The position numbers were made by a program, and so were the translations under genes. Shown here in pieces: positions 42,027 to 53,033 of a stretch of DNA of 64,000 nt (positions are counted from its first letter, which is position 1; the number at the start of each line of letters is the position of its first letter). Under the pieces are notes generated by a model that was not told where the DNA came from, did not search any database, and saw nothing but the letters and a program-made list of their open reading frames with translations. Source of the DNA: Raineyella sp. W15-4. Its GTDB lineage: Bacteria > Actinomycetota > Actinomycetes > Propionibacteriales > Propionibacteriaceae. Where the stretch lies: assembly GCF_033170155.1 (NCBI RefSeq), contig NZ_CP137079.1, positions 1,922,001 through 1,986,000 on the forward strand, given 5' to 3'.

Positions 42027-43271
42027 ATGAGCGAGATGACAGGGCCGGCTTCCTTTGGTCGCGTCGATACCGACGGCACCGTGTTCGTACGCACCCCGGA
42101 CGGCGAACGGGCCGTCGGCCAGGTGGCAGGGGCGGATCCGGCCGAGGCTCTCGCGTTCTACGTCCGTCGGTTCGAGAATCTCGCCGTCGAGGTCGACCTG
42201 TTGGAGAACCGGCTCAAGGGTGGCGCGCTGACCCCCGATGACGCCCGCAAGCGGATCGCCCAGGTCAAGGCGAGCGTCCACGGTGCCGCCGCGGTCGGCG
42301 ACCTGGCCGCACTCGAGGCCCGGTTGGAGGCACTGAGCCCGCTGGTCGAGGCCAAGACGGAGGAGCGCAAGGCGGCCCGAGCCGCCCAGAACGAGGAGAC
42401 CCGCGCGGCCAAGGAGGAGATGGTCGCCGAGGCCGAGCGGATCGCCGCCGGCAGCGACTGGCGCGGCGGGGTCAACCGGTTCCGGACCCTGCTCGACCAG
42501 TGGAAGGCGCTGCCGCGGATCGACAAGGCGACCGACGACGCGCTGTGGCACCGGTTCTCCACCGCGCGGACCACCTACACCCGCCGCCGCAAGCACCAGT
42601 TCGCTGAACAGAGCGCCAAGCGCGACGAGGCGAAGACGGTCAAGGAGGCGATCATCGACGAGGCGACCCCGCTGGCCGAGTCGACCGACTGGGGGCAGAC
42701 CTCCCGCGACTTCCGCGACCTGATGCAGCGGTGGAAGGCCGCCGGCCCCGCCCAGCGGGAGATCGACGACAAGCTGTGGAAGCAGTTCCGCGCCCTGCAG
42801 GACCGGTTCTTCAACGCCCGCAACGCCGCCCAGGATGCCCAGGACGAGGAGTTCCGCGGCAACCAGCTGGCCAAGGAGGCGCTGCTCGACGAGTACGAGC
42901 CGCAGATCCACCCCGACCAGGACCTCGCCGGCGCCAAGCAGCTCTACCGCGAGCTGCTCGACCGGTGGGCCGAGATCGGCAAGGTGCCCCGGGACGCCAT
43001 CCGCGGCCTCGACAACCGGCTGCACCGGATCGAGCAGGCCGTCCGGGAGCGCGAGGCGGCGGAGTGGAAGCGCACCGACCCGCAGGCCCGGGAGCTGGCC
43101 ACCGACACCGCCCGCAAGATCCAGGCCCAGATCGACGACCTGACCGACAAGGCGACCAAGGCCGAGGCCCGCGGCGATGCGAAGAAGGCCAAGGAGCACC
43201 GTGACTCCATCGCCACCTACCAGACCTGGCTGGAGCAGGCCGAACGGGCGGCGCACGACTTCGGCGCCTGA
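42027..43271 (+). CDS. DUF349-domain protein
   Basis: 414 residues, mostly charged helices. Several DUF349 units are visible as repeated W-centred blocks: DWRGGVNRFRTLLDQWKALPRID, DWGQTSRDFRDLMQRWKAAGPA and DLAGAKQLYRELLDRWAEIGKVPRD, each followed by a WHRF/WKQFRALQDRFF-type helix. A C-terminal coiled segment follows. DUF349 proteins are common in actinobacteria next to rel and peptidyl-prolyl isomerase or MBL genes; the function is unsettled. The convergent rel gene ends 6 nt away. Confidence 0.85.
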   Translation: MSEMTGPASFGRVDTDGTVFVRTPDGERAVGQVAGADPAEALAFYVRRFENLAVEVDLLENRLKGGALTPDDARKRIAQVKASVHGAAAVGDLAALEARLEALSPLVEAKTEERKAARAAQNEETRAAKEEMVAEAERIAAGSDWRGGVNRFRTLLDQWKALPRIDKATDDALWHRFSTARTTYTRRRKHQFAEQSAKRDEAKTVKEAIIDEATPLAESTDWGQTSRDFRDLMQRWKAAGPAQREIDDKLWKQFRALQDRFFNARNAAQDAQDEEFRGNQLAKEALLDEYEPQIHPDQDLAGAKQLYRELLDRWAEIGKVPRDAIRGLDNRLHRIEQAVREREAAEWKRTDPQARELATDTARKIQAQIDDLTDKATKAEARGDAKKAKEHRDSIATYQTWLEQAERAAHDFGA

Positions 43272-43277
43272 TCGGCC

Positions 43278-45536
<2,259 letters not shown>

Positions 45537-45574
45537 GGCGGCCTCCTCTCGGAGTCACCTTGTTATGGGCTGAG

Positions 45575-45580
45575 AGTCTA
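45575..45580 (-). promoter_or_regulatory. -10-like TAGACT upstream of rel
   Basis: On the minus strand TAGACT ends 38 nt before the rel GTG, in the 152-nt gap after apt. It would allow rel to be expressed separately from apt. Confidence 0.45.
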
Positions 45581-45628
45581 GCCGTGTCGACAAGGTTGAC
45601 CGGGCAAGCGAGGACAACTGGTCACGGA

Positions 45629-45646
45629 GCGGGACGGGCGTCCCGC
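45629..45646 (-). terminator. GC-rich hairpin downstream of apt
   Basis: GCGGGAC and GTCCCGC form a perfect 7-bp stem with a 4-nt loop, about 43 nt past the apt stop. It lacks a T-run. Confidence 0.35.
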
Positions 45647-45688
45647 GCGCCGTCCAGCACCTGGTCATCCGGCGGCACGACGGGCCTC

Positions 45689-46294
45689 TCAGGCGTCGAC
45701 GGTGACCAGTGCGGTGATCTCGGTGTCGCCCAGACCGGCCTCGGCGAGCCGGGTCCGCGGCTGCAGGAAGGCCAGCTCCATCAGCACCGCCACGTGCACC
45801 AGCTCCGCGCCGGAGCGCTGGATCAGCCGGGCGGTCGCCGCGAGGGTACCGCCGGTGGCCAGCACGTCGTCCACCACCAGCACCCGGGAGCCCTGCCGGA
45901 TCGCGTCGGTGTGGATGGTCAGTGTCTCGCGCCCGTACTCCAGGTCGTAGCTGACCTCGTACGTCTCCGCCGGCAGCTTGCCCGGCTTGCGGACCGGCAC
46001 GAACCCGGCCCCCAGGGCGATCGCCACCGGCGCGCCGACGATGAACCCGCGGGCCTCCATCCCGACCACGACGTCGATGCCGGGCGGGGCGGCCGCGACC
46101 AGTTCGTCGATGGTGGCCCGGAACCCGGCGGCGTCACCCAGCAGCGGGGTGATGTCCTTGAACCCCACCCCCTGCTTCGGGAAGTCGGGGATGTCGCGGA
46201 TCAGCGAGGCGATCAGCCGGCGCCGCTCTGCCGAGGTGGCGGGGACGCCGGTCGCGGCCGCGCCCGGGGACGTCTGCGGTGTCGAGGTCGTCAT
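45689..46294 (-). CDS. apt: adenine phosphoribosyltransferase
   Basis: 201 residues. It salvages adenine to AMP using PRPP. The core matches Apt: IPDFPKQGVGFKDITPLLGD, VVVGMEARGFIVGAPVAIALGAGFVPVRKPGKLP, and the PRPP loop VLVVDDVLATGGTLAATARLI. The N-terminal 25 or so residues are a Thr/Pro/Ala-rich extension without similarity. It starts 14 nt after secF; the secDF-apt-rel order is typical of actinobacteria. Confidence 0.94.
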   Translation of the reverse strand: MTTSTPQTSPGAAATGVPATSAERRRLIASLIRDIPDFPKQGVGFKDITPLLGDAAGFRATIDELVAAAPPGIDVVVGMEARGFIVGAPVAIALGAGFVPVRKPGKLPAETYEVSYDLEYGRETLTIHTDAIRQGSRVLVVDDVLATGGTLAATARLIQRSGAELVHVAVLMELAFLQPRTRLAEAGLGDTEITALVTVDA

Positions 46295-46308
46295 CTCCGG
46301 GTTCCCCT

Positions 46309-47475
46309 TCAGTGCTCGTGGCGGCGCTGGGTGCGGGTGCGGTGCTGCGGCTGGTGGCGCTCCCCCGGCGCGATCGGCGTCGGCGGCTCCGGGGCCACCG
46401 GCCGGCTCGTCTCGGTCAGGTCCACGCTCACCACCACCGGCACGGCCGGCCCGTCGATTCCGGGCTGCCCGGCGCTGGCCTCGTCGCGGAGCCGCTCACG
46501 CTCCTCGTGCCGGGCCAGCTTGGCCCGCCAGTCCTTCATCGCGGCGGTGCGTTCCTTCATGTCCACCAGCAACGAGGTGGCGATGAAGATCGACGAGTAG
46601 GCGCCGGCGATCATGCCGACGAACATCGCCAGCGACAGGTCCTTGATCGGCCCCGTCCCCAGCACGAACACCCCGGCGATCAGCAGGGCGAGCACCGGCA
46701 GGACGCCGATGATGGTGGTGTTGATCGACCGGAGCAGCACCTCGTTGAGGCTGCGGTTCGCCGCGGTGGTGTACGTCTCGCGGTGCGAGGGCAGCTCGTG
46801 GACGTTCTCCCGGACCCGGTCGAAGACGACCATCGTGTCGTACAGGGAATAGCCGAGGATGGTCAGCAGCGCGGTGAGCGTCGCCGGTGTCACCGAGAAC
46901 CCGACCCAGGCGTACACCCCGATGGTGACGAGCAGGTCGTGCAGCACCGAGACGATCGCGGCCACCGCCATCCGCCAGTCCCGGAAGTACAGCGCGATCA
47001 CCAGGCCGACCAGCACCAGGAAGACCGACAGCGCGATGATCCCCTTCTGGGTGATCTGCTGGCCCCAGGAGGCGCCGATCAGGCTGTAGGAGACCTGCTC
47101 CGAGGAGACACCGGCCCAGCCGGCGAGCGCCCCGCGGACCTCGGTGACCTCCGCGCTGGTCAGCGACCGGGTCTGCACGTTGACGGTGTTGCCGCCGATC
47201 GTGGTGACGGTGACGTCGGACATCTCCGGCAGGCCGGTCCCGGTCACCACCTGTTGGGCGTCGGCGACGGTGGTGGCGGTCACCGCGTGTGGCACCCGGA
47301 AGTCGGAGCCGCCGCGGAACTCGATGCTGAGGTTGAGTCCGCGGACCAGCAGGCCGACCACGCACAGGGTCAGCACCACCGCGCTGATCAGGTACCAGCG
47401 GCGCCGCCGCGACAGCAGGTCGAAGACGTTCTCGCCGTGGGAGAGCCGGACGAGGGCTCGGAACGGGGCAGCCAT
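46309..47475 (-). CDS. secF: protein translocase subunit SecF
   Basis: 388 residues. Six transmembrane segments with the family blocks LSIEFRGGSDFRV, ALLTILGYSLYDTMVVFDRVREN and RSINTTIIGVLPVLALLIAGV. SecF with SecD uses the proton motive force to help pull proteins out through SecYEG. The C-terminal 85 residues form a basic, Pro/Arg-rich cytoplasmic tail ending RTQRRHEH. The start overlaps the secD stop by 1 nt. Confidence 0.95.
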   Translation of the reverse strand: MAAPFRALVRLSHGENVFDLLSRRRRWYLISAVVLTLCVVGLLVRGLNLSIEFRGGSDFRVPHAVTATTVADAQQVVTGTGLPEMSDVTVTTIGGNTVNVQTRSLTSAEVTEVRGALAGWAGVSSEQVSYSLIGASWGQQITQKGIIALSVFLVLVGLVIALYFRDWRMAVAAIVSVLHDLLVTIGVYAWVGFSVTPATLTALLTILGYSLYDTMVVFDRVRENVHELPSHRETYTTAANRSLNEVLLRSINTTIIGVLPVLALLIAGVFVLGTGPIKDLSLAMFVGMIAGAYSSIFIATSLLVDMKERTAAMKDWRAKLARHEERERLRDEASAGQPGIDGPAVPVVVSVDLTETSRPVAPEPPTPIAPGERHQPQHRTRTQRRHEH

Positions 47476-49163
47476 CAGGCCTCCTCAGGTGTGCCGGCAC
47501 CGGACCGGGCGCGGCGGCGACGGATCGGCAGCGACTCCACGCCGATCAGCGTGGGTTCCAGTCCGGAGCCGCGCCGGCCCTCGCCGTAGTACCGGGTGCG
47601 CATCAGCAGCGTCATCATCGGCTTGGTGAACAGGAAGGTGATGACGATGTCGATGATCGTCGTCAGCCCCAGGATGAAGGCGAAGCCGCGGACCGTGCCG
47701 ATCGACAGGATGAACAGCACCAGCGCGCTGAGCAGCTGCACCCCGTCGGAGATCAGGATCGTGCCGCGGGCCTTCAGCCAGCCCGACTCGACGGACGAGC
47801 GGAGCGTACGCCCGGCCCGTACCTCGTCCTTGATCCGTTCGAAGAAGATGATGAACGAGTCGGCGGTCACCCCGATACCGACGATCGCGCCGGCCACGCC
47901 GGGCAGGTTGAGCGCCACCCCGAGGCCCTGCCCGAGCAGCACCATCAGGCCGTACGTCAGGGCGATGGCCAGCAGGATGGTGGCCATCACCACCCAGGAC
48001 AGGCTGCGGTAGATGGCGATGGCGAAGGCGGCCACCAGCACCAGACCGAGGGCACCGGCGATCAGCGCACCCTGCAGCTGCTCGCCGCCGAGGACCGGGG
48101 ACACGGTGTCCACCGAGTCGATGCTCAGCGAGAGCGGGAGGGCGCCGTACTTCAGCACCGAGGCGAGGTTCTGCGCCGCCTCCTGGGTGAAGCCGGTCGA
48201 CCCGCCGTCGATCTGGGCCCGGCCGTTCGGGATCGCCTCGTTGACCTGGGGGGCGGAGACGACCTTGCCGTCGAGGACGATGGCGAACTGCTTGGACGGC
48301 ACCCCCTGCGCGAGCTGGGTGGTGGCGTCGGAGAACAGTTGTGCGCCGGTCTGGTCGAACTCCAGGGTGACGACCCACTGCAGCTGGTTCTGCGGGATGC
48401 CGGCGGAGGCGGTGGTCACCTGGTTGCCGCTGACCACTGTCGGCCCGAGCAGGTACTTGGTCGTCCCGTCCCGGTCACAGGTCATCAGCGGCTGGTCGGC
48501 GACGTCGTTGACCGGCTGCCCACAGCTGTAGGCCTGGAAGTTCGCGAAGTCCTGCTCGGTCGGCTGCCACGCCAGCGCCTTGTCCTGCGTCGTCCCACTG
48601 CCCGACGCGGTCGGGTACGCCGAGGGGCTGAGGGTCGGGGTCGCGGCTGCGGTCGCCGCCGGGGCGGTCGGCAGGTTGTTGCCCTGCGGGCTGGTGCTCG
48701 CCTGCGGGGTGCTGCCGGACCCGGCCTGCGGGGTCGCCTCGGCGCTCGGCGAGGCCGAGGGGGCAGTCACCGTCTGGCCGTAGTAGACGACCCGGAAGTT
48801 GAGCAGGGCGGTCTGGCCGACCATGTCCCGCAGCCGGTCCTGGCTGACGTTGGGGACGCTGACGGTGATCTGGTTGCTGCCGGAGGTGGTGACCTGCGAC
48901 TCCCCGACACCGAGGCTGTCGACGCGCTGCTGGATGATCGTCCGGGCCTGCTCGAGGCTGGACCGGTCGACCTGACCCGAGCCGGTGGTGTTGGCCGCGG
49001 TCAGCGTGATCGTGGTGCCACCGCGCAGATCGAGGCCGAGCTTCGGCAGCCAGCTGCCCATCCCGGCCATGGTCCCGTAGACGGCGGCCAGCACCACGAC
49101 GACGACCAGCAGCGGCCGCCAGGGGTGGACGGGCTGTGTGGAACGTCCGGACTTCGTCGCCAT
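47475..49163 (-). CDS. secD: protein translocase subunit SecD
   Basis: 562 residues. An N-terminal transmembrane helix (PLLVVVVVLAAVYGTMAG), GLDLRGGTTITLTA, a large extracytoplasmic domain, then five helices with GVTADSFIIFFERIKDEVRAGRTL and FLFTKPMMTLLM. The extracytoplasmic domain holds a long Ser/Ala/Thr/Gln-rich insertion (about residues 140-195), a low-complexity stretch seen in several actinobacterial SecD proteins. Coupled to secF by a 1-nt overlap; it follows yajC by 9 nt. Confidence 0.95.
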   Translation of the reverse strand: MATKSGRSTQPVHPWRPLLVVVVVLAAVYGTMAGMGSWLPKLGLDLRGGTTITLTAANTTGSGQVDRSSLEQARTIIQQRVDSLGVGESQVTTSGSNQITVSVPNVSQDRLRDMVGQTALLNFRVVYYGQTVTAPSASPSAEATPQAGSGSTPQASTSPQGNNLPTAPAATAAATPTLSPSAYPTASGSGTTQDKALAWQPTEQDFANFQAYSCGQPVNDVADQPLMTCDRDGTTKYLLGPTVVSGNQVTTASAGIPQNQLQWVVTLEFDQTGAQLFSDATTQLAQGVPSKQFAIVLDGKVVSAPQVNEAIPNGRAQIDGGSTGFTQEAAQNLASVLKYGALPLSLSIDSVDTVSPVLGGEQLQGALIAGALGLVLVAAFAIAIYRSLSWVVMATILLAIALTYGLMVLLGQGLGVALNLPGVAGAIVGIGVTADSFIIFFERIKDEVRAGRTLRSSVESGWLKARGTILISDGVQLLSALVLFILSIGTVRGFAFILGLTTIIDIVITFLFTKPMMTLLMRTRYYGEGRRGSGLEPTLIGVESLPIRRRRARSGAGTPEEA

Positions 49164-49172
49164 CGGCCCGGC

Positions 49173-49676
49173 TCAGGCGTTCCGGGTGCCGGTGCCGGGC
49201 TGCCCGTCGTTCTGGCTGTCGTCTTCTGTGACGGAGGTCTCAGTCGCGGTGTCGGGGGTCGTGTCGTCGGCCGGAACGTCCTCGGTCACGTCGGTCGGAG
49301 CCGCCTCATCGGTGGCCTCCACCGGTGCTGCCTCGATCTCCGCCGACGCCGCGGCGTCTGTCGGTGCCGCGGTGTCAGCGATGTCGTCGGGGTACTGGTG
49401 GAACTCGTCGCGGCTGCGCGGGGTCACCCCGGAGATCAGCCGCTTGTCCACGGTGATCACCACGTCGGGGGCGACCTCGATGCGCGCCTGGACCTCGCCC
49501 ATCTCGACCAGGGTGCCGTACACGCCGATCTGGGTCTGGACGCGGGCACCGGGGGCGAGCTCCTTCATCAGGTCGGCCTGCTTCTTCGCCTGGACGCGTC
49601 CGGGGCGGATCAGCATGAAATAGCCGAGCGCGACGAAGAGCACGATCATCAGCAGGGTGCTGACGGAACCATTCAT
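49173..49676 (-). CDS. yajC: preprotein translocase subunit YajC
   Basis: 167 residues. Signal-anchor helix TLLMIVLFVALGYFMLIRPGRVQAKKQ, then the short beta domain ELAPGARVQTQIGVYGTLVEM. The C-terminal 75 residues are an acidic, Ala/Thr/Asp-rich disordered tail. YajC associates with SecDF. It is part of the conserved ruvCAB-yajC-secDF run, 39 nt after ruvB. Confidence 0.92.
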   Translation of the reverse strand: MNGSVSTLLMIVLFVALGYFMLIRPGRVQAKKQADLMKELAPGARVQTQIGVYGTLVEMGEVQARIEVAPDVVITVDKRLISGVTPRSRDEFHQYPDDIADTAAPTDAAASAEIEAAPVEATDEAAPTDVTEDVPADDTTPDTATETSVTEDDSQNDGQPGTGTRNA

Positions 49677-49715
49677 CTGTCTGAGTTCTCCTGGTCGGGG
49701 GTGGACGGGGCGAGT

Positions 49716-50747
49716 CTAGTCCCACAGCGCGGGGACACCGTTGCCCTCACCGGGAGCACTCAGCCCCAGGTGGGCGAAAGCGGCCGGTGTGGCGACCCGC
49801 CCGCGCGGCGTACGCATCATGAAACCGAGCCGGACGAGGAAGGGTTCGGCGACCTCCTCAACGGTGTCCGGCTCCTCCGCGACGGCGATGGCGAGGGTGG
49901 ACAGACCGACCGGGCCGCCGCCGAAACGCTCGCAGAGCGCGGAGAGGACACCGCGGTCGAGGCGGTCCAGGCCCAGTTCGTCGACCTCGTAGAGGTCGAG
50001 GGCGGCCCGGGCGGTGCCCCGGTCGACGATGCCGTCGCCGTGCACCTGGGCGTAGTCCCGGACCCGCCGCAGCAGCCGGTTGGCGATCCGTGGTGTGCCG
50101 CGCGAGCGCCGGGCGATCTCGGCGCCGGCGTCCGCCTCGACCGGGACGTCGAGGACCCGGGCGGAGCGCTGCACGATGTGCTCCAGGGCGGTCGGACCGT
50201 AGTACTCCAGCTGGGCGGTCATCCCGAACCGGTCCCGCAGCGGGCCGGGCAGCAGCCCGGCCCGGGTGGTCGCGCCGACCAGGGTGAAGTGCGGGATCTC
50301 GATCGGGATGGCGGTGGCTCCGGGGCCCTTGCCGACCACGACGTCGACCCGGTAGTCCTCCATCGCCAGGTAGAGCATCTCCTCGGCCGGCTTGGACATC
50401 CGGTGGATCTCGTCGAGGAAGAACACCTCGCCGGCGACCAGGCCGGACAGGATCGCGGCGAGGTCGCCGGCGTGCTGGATCGCCGGGCCCGACGAGATCC
50501 GCAGCGGCACACCCATCTCGGCAGCGATGATCATCGCCAGCGTCGTCTTGCCGAGGCCGGGCGGGCCCGACAGCAGGACGTGGTCGGGGGTAGTGCCGCG
50601 CTGCCGGGCCGCCGCGAGCACCAGCCCGAGCTGGGCGCTCACCCGGGGCTGGCCCTCGAAGTCGGCCAGCCGGGCCGGGCGTAACGCCGCCTCGACAGCG
50701 CTCTCCTCGGGCGAGGCGTACGGGTCGATCGCTCCCCGATCCGTCAC
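49716..50747 (-). CDS. ruvB: Holliday junction branch-migration helicase RuvB
   Basis: 343 residues. AAA+ motor with [15 protein letters not shown], Walker [16 protein letters not shown], Walker [11 protein letters not shown], sensor [19 protein letters not shown] and the C-terminal winged-helix DNA-binding domain ([37 protein letters not shown]). It pumps DNA through RuvA-bound junctions. It starts 25 nt after ruvA. Confidence 0.97.
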   Translation of the reverse strand: MTDRGAIDPYASPEESAVEAALRPARLADFEGQPRVSAQLGLVLAAARQRGTTPDHVLLSGPPGLGKTTLAMIIAAEMGVPLRISSGPAIQHAGDLAAILSGLVAGEVFFLDEIHRMSKPAEEMLYLAMEDYRVDVVVGKGPGATAIPIEIPHFTLVGATTRAGLLPGPLRDRFGMTAQLEYYGPTALEHIVQRSARVLDVPVEADAGAEIARRSRGTPRIANRLLRRVRDYAQVHGDGIVDRGTARAALDLYEVDELGLDRLDRGVLSALCERFGGGPVGLSTLAIAVAEEPDTVEEVAEPFLVRLGFMMRTPRGRVATPAAFAHLGLSAPGEGNGVPALWD

Positions 50748-50772
50748 GACCCCGTCACCTCCCGGTCACTCC

Positions 50773-51384
50773 TCATCTGGCCAGCGAGCGCAGCGCCGCC
50801 CGCATCAACTCTGCCACGCCGATCGACGGATCCTCGGCGACCAGCGGCTCGACCGTGTCGCAGGCCGCCTCCGCGTCCTTGGCCGACCAGCCCAGCCCCT
50901 GCAGCCCGGTGGAGACCTGCTCCCGCCACAGCGGCCGTTCCAGCGCGCCGACCGCCGGGGTGCCCGGTGCCGCCTCGACCCCGAGCCGGACCACCTTGTC
51001 CTTGAGCTCGACCAGGATCCGTTCGGCAGACTTCTTGCCCACCCCGGGCACCCTGGTGAGGGCGTGCAGGTCCTCGGCCCGGATCGCCGTGACCAGCGCG
51101 GCCGGGTCCAGCAGGGACAGGATCGCCAGGGCGAGCTTGGGGCCGACGGAGTTGACCCCCAGCAGCATCTCGAAGGCCTCCCGCTCGACCGGGTCGACGA
51201 ACCCGAACAGCGTGAACACGTCCTGGCGCACCTGCAGCGAGGTCTCCACGTGGCCCGGCTCCCCCGGGCGCAGTCCGGACAGCGCCCGGGCGGTGCACTG
51301 CACCTCCAGCCCCAGGCCGCCGACGTCGATCACGGCGGAGGTGGCCCGGACCGCGGTCACGGTCCCGGTGAGGTGCGCGATCAC
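50773..51384 (-). CDS. ruvA: Holliday junction-binding protein RuvA
   Basis: 203 residues. OB-fold start [28 protein letters not shown], two helix-hairpin-helix motifs ([36 protein letters not shown]) and the C-terminal RuvB-binding domain. The GTG at 51384 is preceded by GGAAGGAAA; it overlaps the ruvC stop by 4 nt. The frame is open upstream without similarity. Confidence 0.95.
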   Translation of the reverse strand: MIAHLTGTVTAVRATSAVIDVGGLGLEVQCTARALSGLRPGEPGHVETSLQVRQDVFTLFGFVDPVEREAFEMLLGVNSVGPKLALAILSLLDPAALVTAIRAEDLHALTRVPGVGKKSAERILVELKDKVVRLGVEAAPGTPAVGALERPLWREQVSTGLQGLGWSAKDAEAACDTVEPLVAEDPSIGVAELMRAALRSLAR

Positions 51385-52004
51385 CGCGGCGTTTCCTTCC
51401 AGGTCGGCCGGCGGCTCGTCCGATGGGCGTCGACCGCCTGTTGCCACCGGTTCGTCGTGGCCGCGGCGCCCCGTGCCGCGGCCTCCAGCCGGGATCCGCC
51501 GAGACCGTTCGCCTCGAGACCGTACGACTCCAGAGCCGTCCGCCAGACGTGACACACCGCCAGCGCCACCGCGTCGGCAGCGTCGGCCGGCCGGGGCATC
51601 TCGGCCAGCCCGAGGATCCGGCTGACCATCAGCCCGACCTGCTTCTTGTCGGCCCGGCCGGACCCGGTGACCGCGGCCTTCACCTCCGAGGGGGTGTGCA
51701 GCCGCACCGGCAGGCCGTGCCGGGCGCCGACCAGCATGGCCACCCCGGCGGCCTGGGCGGTGCCCATCACCGTCGGGCTGTTGTGCTGGGCGAAGACCTG
51801 CTCGATCGCGACCACGTCCGGGTGGTGCTCCCGCAGCTTGGCCTCGATCTCCCGCTCCAGCTGCACCAGCCGGCGCGGAGTGTCGAGGTCGACCGGGGTG
51901 CGGAAGACCCCGACGTCGACCAGGGCGCACCGGCGGGACCGGTCGCCGTCGACGACGCCGAAGCCGCACCGGGTCAGGCCCGGGTCGATGCCGAGGACAC
52001 GCAC
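51381..52004 (-). CDS. ruvC: Holliday junction resolvase RuvC
   Basis: 207 residues. Acidic active site: Asp in [16 protein letters not shown], Glu in [18 protein letters not shown], late Asp residues in [15 protein letters not shown]. It cuts the junctions processed by RuvAB. The C-terminus extends about 30 residues past the core. The GTG start at 52004 is set by the conserved N-terminus, 14 nt after the yebC stop. Confidence 0.95.
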   Translation of the reverse strand: MRVLGIDPGLTRCGFGVVDGDRSRRCALVDVGVFRTPVDLDTPRRLVQLEREIEAKLREHHPDVVAIEQVFAQHNSPTVMGTAQAAGVAMLVGARHGLPVRLHTPSEVKAAVTGSGRADKKQVGLMVSRILGLAEMPRPADAADAVALAVCHVWRTALESYGLEANGLGGSRLEAAARGAAATTNRWQQAVDAHRTSRRPTWKETPR

Positions 52005-52018
52005 GCGCTCGCCCGGCC

Positions 52019-52786
52019 TCAGTCCTCGGCGAGGGAGGCCAGCGCCGCGGCGTCGGGCTCGTAGTTGCCGTAGACGTTCTGGACGTCGTCCAGGTCGTCG
52101 ATGGCGTCGACGAGCTTCTCCACCTTCTCGAAGGTCTCCAGATCCACCTGCTGGGTGAAGTCCGGCACGAACTCCACCTCGGCGGAGTCGTAGTCGAGTC
52201 CGGCGGCCTGGACGGCCTTGCGGACCTCGACCACCGCGTTCGGGTCGCTGATCACCCGGAAGGCGTCGCCGCCGTCCTGGACGTCCTCGGGGTCGGCCTC
52301 CAGGGTCGCCTCGAGCAGGTCGTCCTCGGTGACCTCCTTGCCGTCCTGCTTCTTGGCGACCGAGACGACGCCCTTGCGCTGGAACATCCGCGAGGTCGAC
52401 CCCGGGTCGGCGACGGTGCCGCCGTTGCGGGTGATCGCCACCCGGACGTCGGACGCGGCCCGGTTGCGGTTGTCGGTCAGGCACTCGATCAGCAGGGCGA
52501 TGCCGGCGGGGCCGTACGCCTCGTACATGATCGTCTCGTAGTTGACGGCCTCGCTGCCCTCACCGGAGCCGCGCTTGACCGCGCGGTCGATGTTGTCGTT
52601 CGGCACCGACGTCTTCTTCGCCTTCTGGATGGCGTCGTAGAGGGTCGGGTTGCCGGCCGGGTCACCGCCGCCGACCCGGGCGGCGACCTCGATGTTCTTG
52701 ATCAGCTTGGCGAAGAGCTTGCCGCGCTTGGCATCGATGACGGCCTTCTTGTGCTTCGTGGTGGCCCACTTGGAATGCCCACTCAT
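52019..52786 (-). CDS. yebC: YebC/PmpR-family protein
   Basis: 255 residues, three-domain YebC fold: [36 protein letters not shown], the [24 protein letters not shown] middle block and ENVYGNYEP-like end ([11 protein letters not shown]). The family was named as transcriptional regulators; recent work links some members to translation of polyproline stretches, so the role here is uncertain. It heads the yebC-ruvC-ruvA-ruvB operon. Confidence 0.93.
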   Translation of the reverse strand: MSGHSKWATTKHKKAVIDAKRGKLFAKLIKNIEVAARVGGGDPAGNPTLYDAIQKAKKTSVPNDNIDRAVKRGSGEGSEAVNYETIMYEAYGPAGIALLIECLTDNRNRAASDVRVAITRNGGTVADPGSTSRMFQRKGVVSVAKKQDGKEVTEDDLLEATLEADPEDVQDGGDAFRVISDPNAVVEVRKAVQAAGLDYDSAEVEFVPDFTQQVDLETFEKVEKLVDAIDDLDDVQNVYGNYEPDAAALASLAED

Positions 52787-52819
52787 GGGTGGCTCCTGTC
52801 GTTCGTACGCCCCGGGGCG

Positions 52820-53026
52820 TCAGCCCCAGATGCGGGGGTGTTCGGGGGTCGCGGGCGCCGACTGCGCCCAGCGGCGGCGCCATGGCGCGGCACCGCTCTC
52901 GACGGCGGCCGCCGTCCGGCCGGTGAACCGATCGGTCCAGCCGGCGGCGGGAGGCCGCTCCCCACCGGGGTCGGGTACCCGTCCTCCGGCGATCTCGGTG
53001 CTGATCGCTGAGCTGTCAACGCTCAT
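52820..53026 (-). CDS. small hypothetical protein after the LarA-like gene
   Basis: 68 codons starting 7 nt after the LarA-like stop, with GGGGGTGA in front of the ATG. The frame is Pro/Ala/Arg-rich, ends PWRRRWAQSAPATPEHPRIWG and has no recognisable domain or membrane segment. Spacing and start are those of a real operon gene, but in this GC-rich DNA open frames are cheap, so it may be spurious. It covers most of the 247-nt gap between yebC and the LarA-like gene. Confidence 0.35.
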   Translation of the reverse strand: MSVDSSAISTEIAGGRVPDPGGERPPAAGWTDRFTGRTAAAVESGAAPWRRRWAQSAPATPEHPRIWG

Positions 53027-53033
53027 GGCTGTG

